Assembly (NCBI RefSeq): GCF_000379685.1
Contig: NZ_KB903253.1
Coordinates: forward strand, 62,001 to 126,000
Length of the DNA: 64,000 bases
Reading direction: 5' to 3'
Origin: Catelliglobosispora koreensis DSM 44566
Lineage (GTDB): Bacteria > Actinomycetota > Actinomycetes > Mycobacteriales > Micromonosporaceae
The number at the start of each line of letters is the position of its first letter. The first letter of the stretch is position 1. Positions 9,484-17,830 of the stretch are shown here, in pieces. The translations under genes were made by a program, and so were the position numbers. The notes under the pieces are model-generated. The model had not been told where the DNA came from. It ran no database searches and saw only the letters and a list, made by a program, of their open reading frames with translations.

Positions 9484-10134
9484 ATGGCCCACACATCGCA
9501 GGACTCAACAACGGTCCGCCGCCTCCGGCAGGGCGTCGGAATCGTAGGCATGGCACTCCCGTTCGCGGTGACCATCGGCAATGCCGTGCAGGTAAAGCAG
9601 GCGGTTCTGCTCAGCTCCATTAGCGGCGCCTACTACACCGGCATGCGAGATGTCTTCGTCGGCAGCCTTTGCGCCATCGGCGTTTTCCTCATCTGCTACC
9701 GCTATGCCCGCCCAGACGACATCCTCGGCACCATCGCTGGTTTCGCCGCGATCGTTGTGGCGCTGTTTCCCACCACAGCGCACGACGACCAGCTCCTCGT
9801 GTCCACAGCCGACACACCCAAAGGAGTCGTGCACGGAGTCGCGGCGATCATCCTGTTCCTGGTATTGGCCATTTTCTGCTTCTTCATTTTCCCGCGCTCG
9901 ATCCACCCGCAGGCCATGACGGCACGCAAGAAGGCACGCAACATCACTTACTACATCTGCGGCATTCTCATTGTGCTCGGCCTGGCTACAGCGGCGTTCG
10001 GCAGCAAACTGCTGCCAGCCGACATCGTGAGCTCGGTGCGCCCGATGTTCTGGGGTGAATCGATCGCGGTGCTAGCTTTTGGCGTGGCCTGGTTCGCCAA
10101 GAGCAACACATTCCTGCCGGATATCGAGTCTTAG
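9484..10134 (+). CDS. DUF998-like integral membrane protein
   Basis: 216 residues with about six hydrophobic helices. The loop SSISGAYYTGMRDVFVG is characteristic of the DUF998-type family. Function is unknown. The ATG directly follows the promoter at 9450-9478 and has no ribosome-binding site. The last 4 bp overlap the convergent nitroreductase gene. Confidence 0.72.
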   Translation: MAHTSQDSTTVRRLRQGVGIVGMALPFAVTIGNAVQVKQAVLLSSISGAYYTGMRDVFVGSLCAIGVFLICYRYARPDDILGTIAGFAAIVVALFPTTAHDDQLLVSTADTPKGVVHGVAAIILFLVLAIFCFFIFPRSIHPQAMTARKKARNITYYICGILIVLGLATAAFGSKLLPADIVSSVRPMFWGESIAVLAFGVAWFAKSNTFLPDIES

Positions 10135-10733
10135 CTATTCCACTGTCCACGGTGGATGACCTGGCTGGCCGGTTTGCGGCGGCTTCGGTGATCGCGGGGC
10201 GGCTCATCGGAGTACCCCATGGTCACTACTCCGATGGGGGTGAACTGAGCCGGAATGCCAAACTCGGCCCGCACCGCCGGGATCGCGCCCTTGGGCATGC
10301 CCGACAGGCAGGCACCTAGCCCGGCATCCACCGCCGTCAGCAACGCCATCAGCGTCGCCATGCCCGTGTCGATATCCCAGTAGGGCGCGGGCCACCAGTC
10401 ATCGGAACGGTCCGTGAAACCCTTGTCCGGCTGGGCATAGCGGTCGAGATAAGCGTCCTTATTGGAGCACGGGATAATCATGAAGGGCGCTTTCGCGTTG
10501 GCGGAGAACCAATTCTTCGCCTCTTGCGGCTCAGCGGTGTGCACAGTGGTTTGGTAACGCGCGATATCGGCGGCGTTGTCGAGGACGAGAAAGCCCCAGC
10601 CCTGAGAGAATCCGGCTGACGGAACCTTCACGATATTGCGGAGAATCCGGTCCACCACCTCGGGTGGGATGGGACGGTCCAAGTCGTAGCTGCGGACGGA
10701 ACGGCGACGGCGAACAACCTCCTGAAATTCCAC
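10131..10733 (-). CDS. Nitroreductase-family flavoprotein
   Basis: 200 residues, typical for the family. The N-terminus VRRRRSVRSYDLDRPIPPE carries the FMN-phosphate-binding arginines, and a GLGACLSGMP segment lies near residue 145. Such enzymes are FMN-dependent NAD(P)H oxidoreductases; the substrate cannot be predicted. The start is GTG at 10733. A minus-strand TACCTT (10745-10740) lies 6 nt upstream and there is no Shine-Dalgarno, so the message is probably leaderless. It is divergent from the YjbQ gene across only 17 bp. Confidence 0.85.
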   Translation of the reverse strand: MEFQEVVRRRRSVRSYDLDRPIPPEVVDRILRNIVKVPSAGFSQGWGFLVLDNAADIARYQTTVHTAEPQEAKNWFSANAKAPFMIIPCSNKDAYLDRYAQPDKGFTDRSDDWWPAPYWDIDTGMATLMALLTAVDAGLGACLSGMPKGAIPAVRAEFGIPAQFTPIGVVTMGYSDEPPRDHRSRRKPASQVIHRGQWNS

Positions 10734-10738
10734 CCATT

Positions 10739-10745
10739 TAAGGTA
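10739..10745. promoter_or_regulatory. Symmetric bidirectional -10 element TAAGGTA
   Basis: One 7-bp sequence gives TAAGGT on the plus strand and TACCTT on the minus strand. Each is exactly 6 nt from its own start codon (ATG at 10751, GTG at 10733). This suggests overlapping divergent leaderless promoters. Confidence 0.5.
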
Positions 10746-10750
10746 CCGGT

Positions 10751-11158
10751 ATGGACAGCATCGTGGTGACCGTGCGAACCGGGTCCCAGCCGAGCGTGAC
10801 CGACCTGACGCGCGAAGCCGCCGCCTTCGCCAAGGACAAAGGCGATGGTCTCCTGCACGTCTTCGTCCCGCACGCGACCGCTGGTATCGCCATCATCGAA
10901 ACCGGCGCCGGAAGCGACGACGATCTGCTGACCGCTCTCGACGATGTGCTGCCCGCGCAAGAAGGCAAGTGGGTGCACCGTCACGGCAGCCGTGGCCACG
11001 GGCGCGATCACGTCATGCCAGCCTTCGTCGCGCCTTATGCGACGCTGCCTGTCCTCAATGGACAGATCCTGCTCGGCACCTGGCAATCGATCTGCCTCGT
11101 CGACCCCAACGGGGACAACCCCACGCGGCAAGTCCGCTTCTCTTTCCTAGCCGGGTAG
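10751..11158 (+). CDS. YjbQ family protein (UPF0047)
   Basis: 135 residues, the family norm. The signature is present: FVPHATAGIAIIE, then HRHGSRGHGRDHVMPA with the conserved histidines, and a final GTWQSICLVD strand. YjbQ proteins have weak thiamine-phosphate synthase activity, but their physiological role is unclear. There is no Shine-Dalgarno, and the start lies 6 nt after the shared -10 element. The 3' end overlaps a convergent 57-codon gene by 12 bp. Confidence 0.88.
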   Translation: MDSIVVTVRTGSQPSVTDLTREAAAFAKDKGDGLLHVFVPHATAGIAIIETGAGSDDDLLTALDDVLPAQEGKWVHRHGSRGHGRDHVMPAFVAPYATLPVLNGQILLGTWQSICLVDPNGDNPTRQVRFSFLAG

Positions 11159-11320
11159 CCCGATAGGCGAAGGCAGCTCGGGCCGCGGCGGCGGCACGAC
11201 ACTGTCCTGGATGGTCTGCATTCGCCACTGCCAGAACGGTTCCGCCACGAGCCTGCCAATGGCGAAGGCCAGCAACCCGCTCACCAAAACCGCCGCTGTC
11301 GCGGCAACAACCGGTTTCAT
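11147..11320 (-). CDS. 57-residue membrane-anchored peptide
   Basis: The small ORF encodes a single hydrophobic N-terminal helix (residues 1-25), then WQWRMQ and a proline-rich tail with PPPRPELPSP. Its ATG overlaps the stop of the upstream DUF3558-like gene by 4 bp (ATGA), which supports translation by coupling. The 3' end overlaps yjbQ. No family was recognised; an accessory subunit of the DUF3558-like protein is possible. Confidence 0.6.
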   Translation of the reverse strand: MKPVVAATAAVLVSGLLAFAIGRLVAEPFWQWRMQTIQDSVVPPPRPELPSPIGLPG

Positions 11321-11847
11321 AGTCGCGACAAGACCTCCTGTCCCAAGGCGATCGCGTTGGCGACGAGGACTTTCTCGTCAGCCGCTTCTGGATAGTCCAG
11401 CCCCACGGAGACGGTGTGGATCCCCAAACAGGCCTCGAGCCGGACAGTTCGCTTCCCGGCCGAAGCCACCAGGTAGTAGCTCGCTTTCTCACCCAGCGGT
11501 ACTTCAGTATTGAGCCGGTTGATGGGACGGGTAAGCAGCACGCCGCCACAGCCCGGCCCTCGCCCCTCGGCCCGTCCTCGTGTCCCGACCGCGACCCAGG
11601 CCCAGACCTGTTCGCTCTGCCATTGGCAGGCGGTTGCCCGGACCGCCTCGGCCGTGGCGACAGTGCCCACGACCGCCGCTCCACCGTGTCCCGGCGCGAT
11701 GCGGTCCATCAGCTCGGGACGCACCAGCGAGCACGCGCCCGGCGGCGAAGCAGTGGGCTCATATGAGGTGCTCGTCAGTCCCCATAGGAATCCCACGGCC
11801 GCCATGCCGGCGCAAAGCACGATCGTGATGACCGTCCTCGATTTCAT
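11317..11847 (-). CDS. Secreted or membrane-anchored DUF3558-like protein
   Basis: 176 residues from the ATG at 11847 (an in-frame ATG at 11856 is an alternative; the open frame runs further upstream without support). An N-terminal hydrophobic segment (about 5-25) precedes an exported domain with four cysteines: GACSLVRPELM, ACQWQS, GPGCGG and EACLG. The pattern of C-S-L-V at the domain start and a central C-x-W resembles DUF3558, whose function is unknown. No lipobox is visible. It is coupled to the 57-residue peptide and divergent from the next gene. Confidence 0.6.
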   Translation of the reverse strand: MKSRTVITIVLCAGMAAVGFLWGLTSTSYEPTASPPGACSLVRPELMDRIAPGHGGAAVVGTVATAEAVRATACQWQSEQVWAWVAVGTRGRAEGRGPGCGGVLLTRPINRLNTEVPLGEKASYYLVASAGKRTVRLEACLGIHTVSVGLDYPEAADEKVLVANAIALGQEVLSRL

Positions 11848-11893
11848 GGGACGCATGCTCTCATGGCCATACGCACACTTGCTATAAAGCGGC

Positions 11894-12394
11894 ATGGCTA
11901 TCCGGTTCATCGGGGCGAATCCCGGGATCACGATTCTCAACGGCGACGAGCGCATGGCGTTCGCGAGCGTCTGGCGCGCGGACTGGTCGGAGCAAGGTGC
12001 TGGGCTCGCCATTGTGTTGTGGCATAAGGGGATGACGAAGGTCATCACCTCTAACAGCGTCCTAGGAGACTGGCTTGCGAGTGAGTTCACCCGCCACTTC
12101 CCCGAGGTCGCGGGCCTGCCCTGGCCAACGCCCGCGATCGTCGAGACGCCAGTCAGCCTGGAGCTCGATCTCACCCACGGCATGAAGGCGTCGGGCGGTG
12201 GGGTAACCGTCGAGATAGGACCGCCACAGGACCGGCGTCTGTTCACGACAGACGCCTTCGACCTCGGCGGTCACCTACACGAGTTGTCCACGGTGTTCAT
12301 GCCGTGCGAAACCGGTTCCGTCACGATCGACGGCACGCGGGTTGAGGGCACCGTGAAGGCGTTTATCGCTGATGCGGAAGTGTGGCAGCGCTAG
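11894..12394 (+). CDS. Conserved-looking hypothetical cytoplasmic protein
   Basis: 166 residues with no signal peptide or membrane segment. It is rich in beta strands, with IGANPGITILNGDE near the start and a C-terminal GTVKAFIADAEVW. No family was recognised. TATAAA at 11883-11888 ends 5 nt before the ATG and no ribosome-binding site is seen, suggesting a leaderless message. The 3' end overlaps the convergent ThuA gene by 32 bp. Confidence 0.65.
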   Translation: MAIRFIGANPGITILNGDERMAFASVWRADWSEQGAGLAIVLWHKGMTKVITSNSVLGDWLASEFTRHFPEVAGLPWPTPAIVETPVSLELDLTHGMKASGGGVTVEIGPPQDRRLFTTDAFDLGGHLHELSTVFMPCETGSVTIDGTRVEGTVKAFIADAEVWQR

Positions 12395-13022
12395 CCGCCC
12401 ACAGGATGCCGCGCTCGATCATCGTGCGGATCTCGGGGATATCGAGATCGGGCAGGTGATGTCCCACCGTGTTCACATAGATGCGGCCCTTGCCCCACTG
12501 CCGCGTCCACACCGCTGGATGGGTCACCGGCTCGTTCCACGGCTCCTCGGCGGTGAAAGTGATCGTCGCGAGCACGTCGTTGAGCGGGTCGGTCAGCACC
12601 CAGTACCGCTCGGTGTTCAAATCGACGGTCGTGATGCCCTCCGTGACCGGATGATCTTTGATCACGGTGAGCTGGTGTGGCACGAAGTTTCCGGGGTGGC
12701 ACACGAACCAGCCGCCGGTCATCCACTGGTAGTTGCGGTCGGTGAACGCCGCCACGATGCCGCCGTGCCAGCCGGCGAACCCCACACCCGCTTTGACCGC
12801 CGCTTCCAGGCCGGCTTGCTGAGCCGGCGTCAGGTCGCCTTTGGTCCAGCATTGCAAGATGAGGTGGGTACTCAGTAAGCGCTCTTGATCTTCGTAAACC
12901 GCCAGTGAATCGGCAATTTCCACCTCAAAACCCGCGTCGGCGAGGAACGGCAGAAAGCTATCCGTCGTTTCGACCGGGAAGTGGAAATCCGCGCCACCAC
13001 GAACGATCAAGGCCTTTCGCAT
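12363..13022 (-). CDS. ThuA domain-containing protein
   Basis: 219 residues forming a class I glutamine-amidotransferase-like fold: a first strand with IVRGGADFHFP, then FAGWHGG at the elbow position and WGKGRIYVNTVGHH near the C-terminus. ThuA-like proteins are linked to disaccharide (trehalose) use, but their chemistry is not settled. The ATG at 13022 begins the conserved first strand. It stands alone, divergent from gltX. Confidence 0.82.
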   Translation of the reverse strand: MRKALIVRGGADFHFPVETTDSFLPFLADAGFEVEIADSLAVYEDQERLLSTHLILQCWTKGDLTPAQQAGLEAAVKAGVGFAGWHGGIVAAFTDRNYQWMTGGWFVCHPGNFVPHQLTVIKDHPVTEGITTVDLNTERYWVLTDPLNDVLATITFTAEEPWNEPVTHPAVWTRQWGKGRIYVNTVGHHLPDLDIPEIRTMIERGILWAASAATLPHQR

Positions 13023-13054
13023 GCGCGACAGGTTAGCCGACTACCCTGAGGGGC

Positions 13055-14467
13055 GTGACAGTACGTGTGCGCTTCGCCCCCTCCCCGACCGGGATGTTCC
13101 ACGTCGGTGGTGCCCGGTCAGCCCTGCAAAACTGGATCTTCGCCAAGCAGCACGGTGGTGTCTTCATCCTGCGCATCGAGGACACTGACACCGCGCGCAA
13201 CCGTCCCGAGTGGACCGAAGGCATCCTGACCGCGATGGAGTGGATCGGCATCGAACGCGGCTCCTACGAGGGCCCGCTGTTCCAGTCGTCCTACCTGGCC
13301 GAGCAGCAAAAGGCGATCCAGCAGCTCATTGACGGGGGCAAGGCGTACTACTGCACCTGCACCCGCGACGAGATCAATGAGCGCACCGACAACAAATACG
13401 GCGGCTACGACGGCTTCTGCCGGGACCGTGGGCTGACCAGTGGCGCGATTCGCTTCCGTACGCCCGATGAGGGTGTGACCGTGGTCAAGGACCTCATCCG
13501 CGGCGAACCGTCGTTCGAGAACAAGAACCTCGACGACTTCGTCATCGCGCGTGGCGACGGTTCGCCCGTATTCATGCTGGCCAACGTGGCTGACGACATC
13601 ACGCAGGGCATCACCCACGTGATCCGCGCCGAGGAGCACCTGCCGAACACGCCCAAGCAGCAGCTGCTGTGGGAGGCGCTGGGCAAGACGCCGCCCATCT
13701 GGGCACATGTTCCCGTCGTGGTGAACGAGAAGCGGCAGAAGCTGTCCAAGCGCCGCGACAAGGTGGCCCTGGAGATGTATCGCGACGAGGGCTACCTCGC
13801 CGACGCGATGCGCAACTACTTGATGCTGCTGGGCTGGGCGCCATCAGGCGACCGGGAGATCGTGCCGTGGTCGGTCATCGAGGCCGAGTTCCGCCTCGAA
13901 GACGTGAACCCGTCGCCGGCGTTCTTCGACGAGAAGAAACTGCGTGCCTTCAACGGCGAATACATCCGTGCGCTGACCGTCCCGCAGTTCATCGACGCGT
14001 GCCAGCCTTGGCTGACCGGACCGTTCAAGGAGGAAGGCGCCGAATACGGCATCGCCGCTCCCCCGTGGGCACCGCACGCCTATGACCCAGCCTTGTTCGA
14101 GCAGGTCGCCGAACTGGCACAGACGCGCATCGCCGTGCTGTCGGAGATCGTGCCCAATGTGGATTTCCTGTTCCTCGACCGGCCGCGGCTCGACGACGCG
14201 GCGTGGGCCAAGGCAGGCAAGGACGCTCACATCCTGCCTTCAGTGATCGAGGCGTTCTCGAAGCTGGAGTCCTGGGACGCTCAGTCGTTAAAGGACACCC
14301 TGATCGCGGTCGGTGAGGCCCACGAACTCAAGCTCGGCAAGGCTCAGGCCCCGGTGCGTGTCGCCGTGACCGGCAAAGCGGTCGGGCTTCCGCTGTTCGA
14401 GTCCCTTGAGGTGCTCGGCCGTGAGAAAACCTTGCAGCGCCTAAACGCGCTGGCGTCGGTTTCGTAA
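13055..14467 (+). CDS. gltX: Glutamyl-tRNA synthetase
   Basis: 470 residues, a class I aminoacyl-tRNA synthetase. The HIGH-equivalent motif is in [15 protein letters not shown] at residues 7-21, and the KMSKS-equivalent KLSKRRDK starts near residue 228. It charges tRNA-Glu (and tRNA-Gln if the amidotransferase route is used). The GTG at 13055 begins the conserved [12 protein letters not shown] block. TACCCT 7 nt upstream and the absence of a Shine-Dalgarno again suggest a leaderless transcript. The 3' end overlaps the copC-like gene by 27 bp. Confidence 0.95.
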   Translation: MTVRVRFAPSPTGMFHVGGARSALQNWIFAKQHGGVFILRIEDTDTARNRPEWTEGILTAMEWIGIERGSYEGPLFQSSYLAEQQKAIQQLIDGGKAYYCTCTRDEINERTDNKYGGYDGFCRDRGLTSGAIRFRTPDEGVTVVKDLIRGEPSFENKNLDDFVIARGDGSPVFMLANVADDITQGITHVIRAEEHLPNTPKQQLLWEALGKTPPIWAHVPVVVNEKRQKLSKRRDKVALEMYRDEGYLADAMRNYLMLLGWAPSGDREIVPWSVIEAEFRLEDVNPSPAFFDEKKLRAFNGEYIRALTVPQFIDACQPWLTGPFKEEGAEYGIAAPPWAPHAYDPALFEQVAELAQTRIAVLSEIVPNVDFLFLDRPRLDDAAWAKAGKDAHILPSVIEAFSKLESWDAQSLKDTLIAVGEAHELKLGKAQAPVRVAVTGKAVGLPLFESLEVLGREKTLQRLNALASVS

Positions 14468-14986
14468 GAAGGAGATCAGCCCGCCGACGACGAGCCCGGC
14501 AACGGCCGCGCCGCCGATCCACGGGAGCCAGGGAGTGTTCTCGCTCTTGGTTTCCGGGGTGGCAGCAGCCGCTGGGCTCGACGCGGCCGGGGTCGGCGAT
14601 TGCGTGAGCTTGACCGGTTCCGGTTCCGGCAAGGTCAGCGTGAAGCCGTAGCTGCCTGTGATCGGGTGGCCGTCATCCGAAGGCACCTCATAGGCGACGG
14701 TGTATTTGCCGCTGGTCTTCCCGGTGAACGGCGCGCTCATGAACTTGCCGTCGATCTTCAGCTCGCCGATCGCGCTCGCGCCGTCGGGGCCGGTGACGGT
14801 CATCTTGGCGGTGGGCTTGAGCGACGCCAGCCAGCGCTGCTTGACCTCAGCGGGCGCCTGGGTCAGCGCCGCGTCCTTTTCCGGCAGCCGCTCCACGAGC
14901 GAGTTGTGGGCGAAAGCTGGTGCCTGCACGCCGAACACGGCGACGGCAAGGGCGGCGATTCCCAGGGCGATGCGCTTCATGAGCAT
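14441..14986 (-). CDS. CopC-domain copper-binding protein, C-terminally membrane anchored
   Basis: About 181 residues. A signal peptide ends at AFAH, so the mature protein would begin with the conserved copper-ligand histidine. The CopC beta-barrel follows, with the second conserved site in [14 protein letters not shown] Pro/Ala/Ser linker and one C-terminal helix with basic residues anchor it. This YcnJ/CopC-type layout binds copper on the outside of the membrane. The start is ATG at 14986 or 14980; further upstream codons are not supported. No CopD gene is adjacent. Confidence 0.85.
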   Translation of the reverse strand: MLMKRIALGIAALAVAVFGVQAPAFAHNSLVERLPEKDAALTQAPAEVKQRWLASLKPTAKMTVTGPDGASAIGELKIDGKFMSAPFTGKTSGKYTVAYEVPSDDGHPITGSYGFTLTLPEPEPVKLTQSPTPAASSPAAAATPETKSENTPWLPWIGGAAVAGLVVGGLISFLRNRRQRV

Positions 14987-15130
14987 TGGTCGACGGTACC
15001 TGGGCGGAAAGTTCCCGGGGAAAAAACAAGATCTATAAAGTGCCGAAACCCGACAGTTCTCCATGCAACTTTCCGGTCAAGCCAGGCGTCTAGGTAGCAA
15101 ATCACGGGGACATAAGAATCGGGGCGAGCG

Positions 15131-15772
15131 ATGGTTCGCAGGCTGCTCTTGTTGGGCGTCACGCTAGTCGGAGCAGCAATGACGCTGCCCTTAGCCACGG
15201 CCTCAGCGGGCACGATGGCCGATCCCATCAAGGTCATCGAAATCACGGGTGAGGGCATCGACACCGCGATCCAGCTCGCCTCCGACAAAGACAAAGCTCG
15301 CTTCAACGTTGTCTTCAGCGAGGTTTCCTGGCTGGCCGGGCAGCGCAGCGTCACGAGTTCCCCGGCACCCGACCGGCTCGGGCCTAAGTACACGCTGGTG
15401 ATTCTGACCGACGGCAAAGCCACCGACACCTATGACCTCTACCCGCAGGCGGCTGGTGGCCCGCGCGCGTTTCGTCCCGACACCCAGCCCGACGGCCGCA
15501 AAGTGGGCGCCGGCTGGTTCTACGGCCGCCTCAGCATGCCAACGACACTCATCAACGTGGGCGTTCCGCTGACGGGCGTGCCCGGCGACCCGGGCATCAA
15601 CGCCGGCCGTGGCGGTGGCGCCGACGTCGCCCCAACCACTTCCGACTCCCCTGATCTGGCCCAGGTGCTCGGCGACTGGACCAAGTTCACCGGCCTCAAC
15701 AGCGCACTGATCATCATCGTCGCGATGGGCATCTTCGTGCTGGCCTTCGTGCTGCGTAAGCAGGGGCGATAG
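15131..15772 (+). CDS. Secreted, C-terminally anchored hypothetical protein
   Basis: 213 residues: a signal peptide (1-26, ending near ASAG), an extracytoplasmic beta-rich domain, a Gly/Asp/Pro-rich low-complexity region (about 155-175) and one C-terminal helix (about 192-209) followed by RKQGR. No family was recognised. The type I membrane topology resembles the neighbouring CopC and LppM-like proteins, so this part of the window is rich in envelope proteins. The LppM-like gene follows after 15 bp. Confidence 0.7.
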   Translation: MVRRLLLLGVTLVGAAMTLPLATASAGTMADPIKVIEITGEGIDTAIQLASDKDKARFNVVFSEVSWLAGQRSVTSSPAPDRLGPKYTLVILTDGKATDTYDLYPQAAGGPRAFRPDTQPDGRKVGAGWFYGRLSMPTTLINVGVPLTGVPGDPGINAGRGGGADVAPTTSDSPDLAQVLGDWTKFTGLNSALIIIVAMGIFVLAFVLRKQGR

Positions 15773-15787
15773 TCCATACTTTCTGCC

Positions 15788-16561
15788 ATGCGACCCCTCC
15801 GAGCGCTTGCCGCGCTGTTGTTTGCCGCGGTCACCCTGACCGGCTGCATGAAGATCGAGATGGATCTGACCGTCTCCAAGTCGGACACGATTAACGGATC
15901 CATGATCTTCGCCATGGAGAAAGTGCTCCTCACCGCTTCGGGCCAGTCCCCGGAGAAGGCGTTCGAGCAGATGTCGAGCGGAAACGACAGCCTGCCCACG
16001 GGCAGCCGGGTCGAGGTCTACGACGACGGAAAGTTCTACGGGCAGCGCATCCTGTTCGAAAACCTGGCGCTGGCCGAGTTCAACAAGTCCAGCGACAAGG
16101 AAGCCGATGCGCCCCGCCTCGTGCACGAGAACGGCCGCTATGTCTTCACGATGAAGGCCAAGGCGGCAAGCGATGAGCTTGGCGCCGAAGGCGCTCAGAT
16201 GGCCGCCATGCTGGCCAACGTCGAGATGAAGTTCACGGTTACCTTCCCTGGCAAGGTGATTGAGCACGACGCTGACGCCAAGGTCGACGGCAACACCGCG
16301 ACGTGGAACCTGCGCATGACCAAGAACTACGAGCTGCGTGCCGTGGCCGAAGAGCCAGCCCTGATCTCGTGGCAGCTCGCCACCATCGTGGGCAGCGTGC
16401 TGTGCGTGGTTCTCGTGGCGGTGCTGATCGTGGTGGCCGTCGTCATCTCCCGCAGGCGCCGGACCCCGCCCGCCGCCGTTACCCAAGAAGGCGTGGTCGT
16501 TCCAGGTCCGCTGCCCCCAACCGCGGCGTATCCAACCATCGATGACAGGCCGGCCCCCTAG
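15788..16561 (+). CDS. LppM-like lipoprotein
   Basis: 257 residues. The signal peptide ends in the lipobox LTGC, giving lipidated Cys20. The exported domain starts with KIEMDLTVSKSDTINGSMIFA, typical of the LppM/DUF3153 group, followed by one transmembrane helix (about 198-222), a basic stop-transfer and a Pro-rich cytoplasmic tail. Mycobacterial LppM affects phagosome interaction; the role in non-pathogens is unknown. TACTTT lies 5 nt before the ATG with no Shine-Dalgarno. The stop codon overlaps the -10-like element of the next gene. Confidence 0.75.
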   Translation: MRPLRALAALLFAAVTLTGCMKIEMDLTVSKSDTINGSMIFAMEKVLLTASGQSPEKAFEQMSSGNDSLPTGSRVEVYDDGKFYGQRILFENLALAEFNKSSDKEADAPRLVHENGRYVFTMKAKAASDELGAEGAQMAAMLANVEMKFTVTFPGKVIEHDADAKVDGNTATWNLRMTKNYELRAVAEEPALISWQLATIVGSVLCVVLVAVLIVVAVVISRRRRTPPAAVTQEGVVVPGPLPPTAAYPTIDDRPAP

Positions 16562-16564
16562 GCT
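16559..16564 (+). promoter_or_regulatory. -10-like TAGGCT for a leaderless fasR message
   Basis: The hexamer ends 6 nt before the fasR ATG at 16571 and overlaps the upstream stop codon. There is no Shine-Dalgarno and no clear -35. Confidence 0.4.
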
Positions 16565-16570
16565 GTCCCC

Positions 16571-17755
16571 ATGACCAGAGGCGGCGCGGCGGGTGAGCCC
16601 TTAGCGGCGACGCTGCGCCAAATCGAGCGGTCGGCGGGTGCTTTGGCCACCGCGAGCGTTTCCAGAATGGACGAATCGCTCGTCTGGTTCCGGGATCTGC
16701 CGGCCGATCAGCGGGCTTGGGTCATGCTCGTGGCCCAGGCCGGCGTTCAGTCCCTCGTGGAGTGGCTGCGCCAAGGCGGCGGCCTAAACGGTGGGCCACA
16801 GGCGGTTTCTGACGAGGTCTTCGACGCCGCTCCCCGGGCCCTGGCCCGCAGCATCAGCCTGCAGCAGACCGTGGCGCTCATTCAGGTCACGATCGAAGTC
16901 GTCGAGGAGCAGGTGCCGACACTGGCCGCCAAGGGCGAGGAAGCCATGTTGCGCGAGGCGGTCCTGCGCTACTCGCGGGAGGTGGCCTTCGCCGCGGCCC
17001 GGGTTTACGCGCGCGCGGCTGAGTCCCGCGGCGCCTGGGACGCCCGGCTCCAAGCCCTCCTCGTGGACGCGTTGCTGCGCGGGGATTCCGCCGATGTCCT
17101 GGCCAGCCGCGCCGCCGCGCTCGGCTGGACGGACGCTCCACCCGTCACTGTCGTGGTTGGACGGTCGCCCGGCGGCGAAGCCGGAGCCGTGCTGCACGGC
17201 GTGGCGCGGGCGGCCCGGCGCGGAAAGTTCGAAGTGCTGGGCGGCGTGCACGGGGATCGGCTCGTGGTCGTGATCGGCGGTGCCGACGACACGCACAAGG
17301 CCGCGAGCACGCTCTTGAGTGCCTTTGGCGAGGGCCCTGTAGTCATTGGCCCGTCCGTGCCCACGCTCGAGGCGGCCACTGACTCAGCCCGGTCCGCGAT
17401 GGCCGGGTTCCGTGCGGCGGGCGCATGGCCTGCCGCTCCCCGTCCCGTCCACGCTGACGATCTCCTGCCCGAGCGGGCGCTATCCGGCGATGGAGAAGCG
17501 CGACGGATCTTGCGGCATGCCGCCTACGGTGCGTTGGTCAAGGCCTCCGGCGAGCTACTGGAGACCCTCGACGCCTTCCTCGCCAACGGTGGCGCCCTGG
17601 AAGCGACCGCTAGAGCGCTGTTCGTTCACCCAAACACGGTGCGCTATAGATTGCGCCGGGTGGCTGAAGTCACAGGCTTCGCCCCGCTCCTGCCCCGCGA
17701 CGCCTTTGCCCTGCGCATTGCCCTTGTCCTCGGGCGCCTGGAGCCTGGTTTGTAG
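16571..17755 (+). CDS. fasR: PucR-family regulator, probable FasR activator of fatty-acid synthesis
   Basis: 394 residues. A central GGDEF-like ligand domain of the CdaR/PucR type (about 190-290) precedes the C-terminal helix-turn-helix (about 335-390, LEATARALFVHPNTVRYRLRR). In Streptomyces a PucR-type protein directly upstream of fabD, FasR, activates fabDHPF. The identical position here supports the same role, though the symbol is assigned by synteny. The start ATG lies 6 nt after TAGGCT. A perfect palindrome between this gene and fabD is its likely binding site. Confidence 0.82.
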   Translation: MTRGGAAGEPLAATLRQIERSAGALATASVSRMDESLVWFRDLPADQRAWVMLVAQAGVQSLVEWLRQGGGLNGGPQAVSDEVFDAAPRALARSISLQQTVALIQVTIEVVEEQVPTLAAKGEEAMLREAVLRYSREVAFAAARVYARAAESRGAWDARLQALLVDALLRGDSADVLASRAAALGWTDAPPVTVVVGRSPGGEAGAVLHGVARAARRGKFEVLGGVHGDRLVVVIGGADDTHKAASTLLSAFGEGPVVIGPSVPTLEAATDSARSAMAGFRAAGAWPAAPRPVHADDLLPERALSGDGEARRILRHAAYGALVKASGELLETLDAFLANGGALEATARALFVHPNTVRYRLRRVAEVTGFAPLLPRDAFALRIALVLGRLEPGL

Positions 17756-17756
17756 A

Positions 17757-17779
17757 CCTCCTACAACAGTTGTAGGAGG
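17757..17779. promoter_or_regulatory. 23-bp perfect palindrome, candidate FasR operator or RNA hairpin
   Basis: The arms CCTCCTACAAC and GTTGTAGGAGG flank a single A. It begins 2 nt after the fasR stop and lies 51 nt before fabD. There is no T-run, so it is not a typical terminator. The right arm contains a GGAGG Shine-Dalgarno sequence, so an RNA hairpin would also mask translation signals. Confidence 0.6.
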
Positions 17780-17791
17780 AATTAGTGAGGC

Positions 17792-17830
17792 ATGACAGAG
17801 GCGTGGAAGGCCGTGATCCAGCAGGGTTAA
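17792..17830 (+). CDS. Possible 12-codon leader ORF before fabD
   Basis: ATG at 17792, 12 sense codons and TAA at 17828-17830, immediately followed by the fabD GTG at 17831. GGAGGA at 17775-17780 lies 11 nt upstream. The abutting stop and start would couple translation. Short enough to be coincidental. Confidence 0.3.
   Translation: MTEAWKAVIQQG

Noticed and set aside
15203-16486. 427-codon minus-strand open frame, His-rich
   Set aside because: It lies opposite two genes with signal peptide, lipobox and membrane helix. The composition (His/Asp/Gly repeats) is the typical antisense shadow in high-GC DNA.
17757-17779. Palindrome after fasR as an intrinsic terminator
   Set aside because: No T-run follows, the GC content is moderate, and the fab operon begins directly after it.
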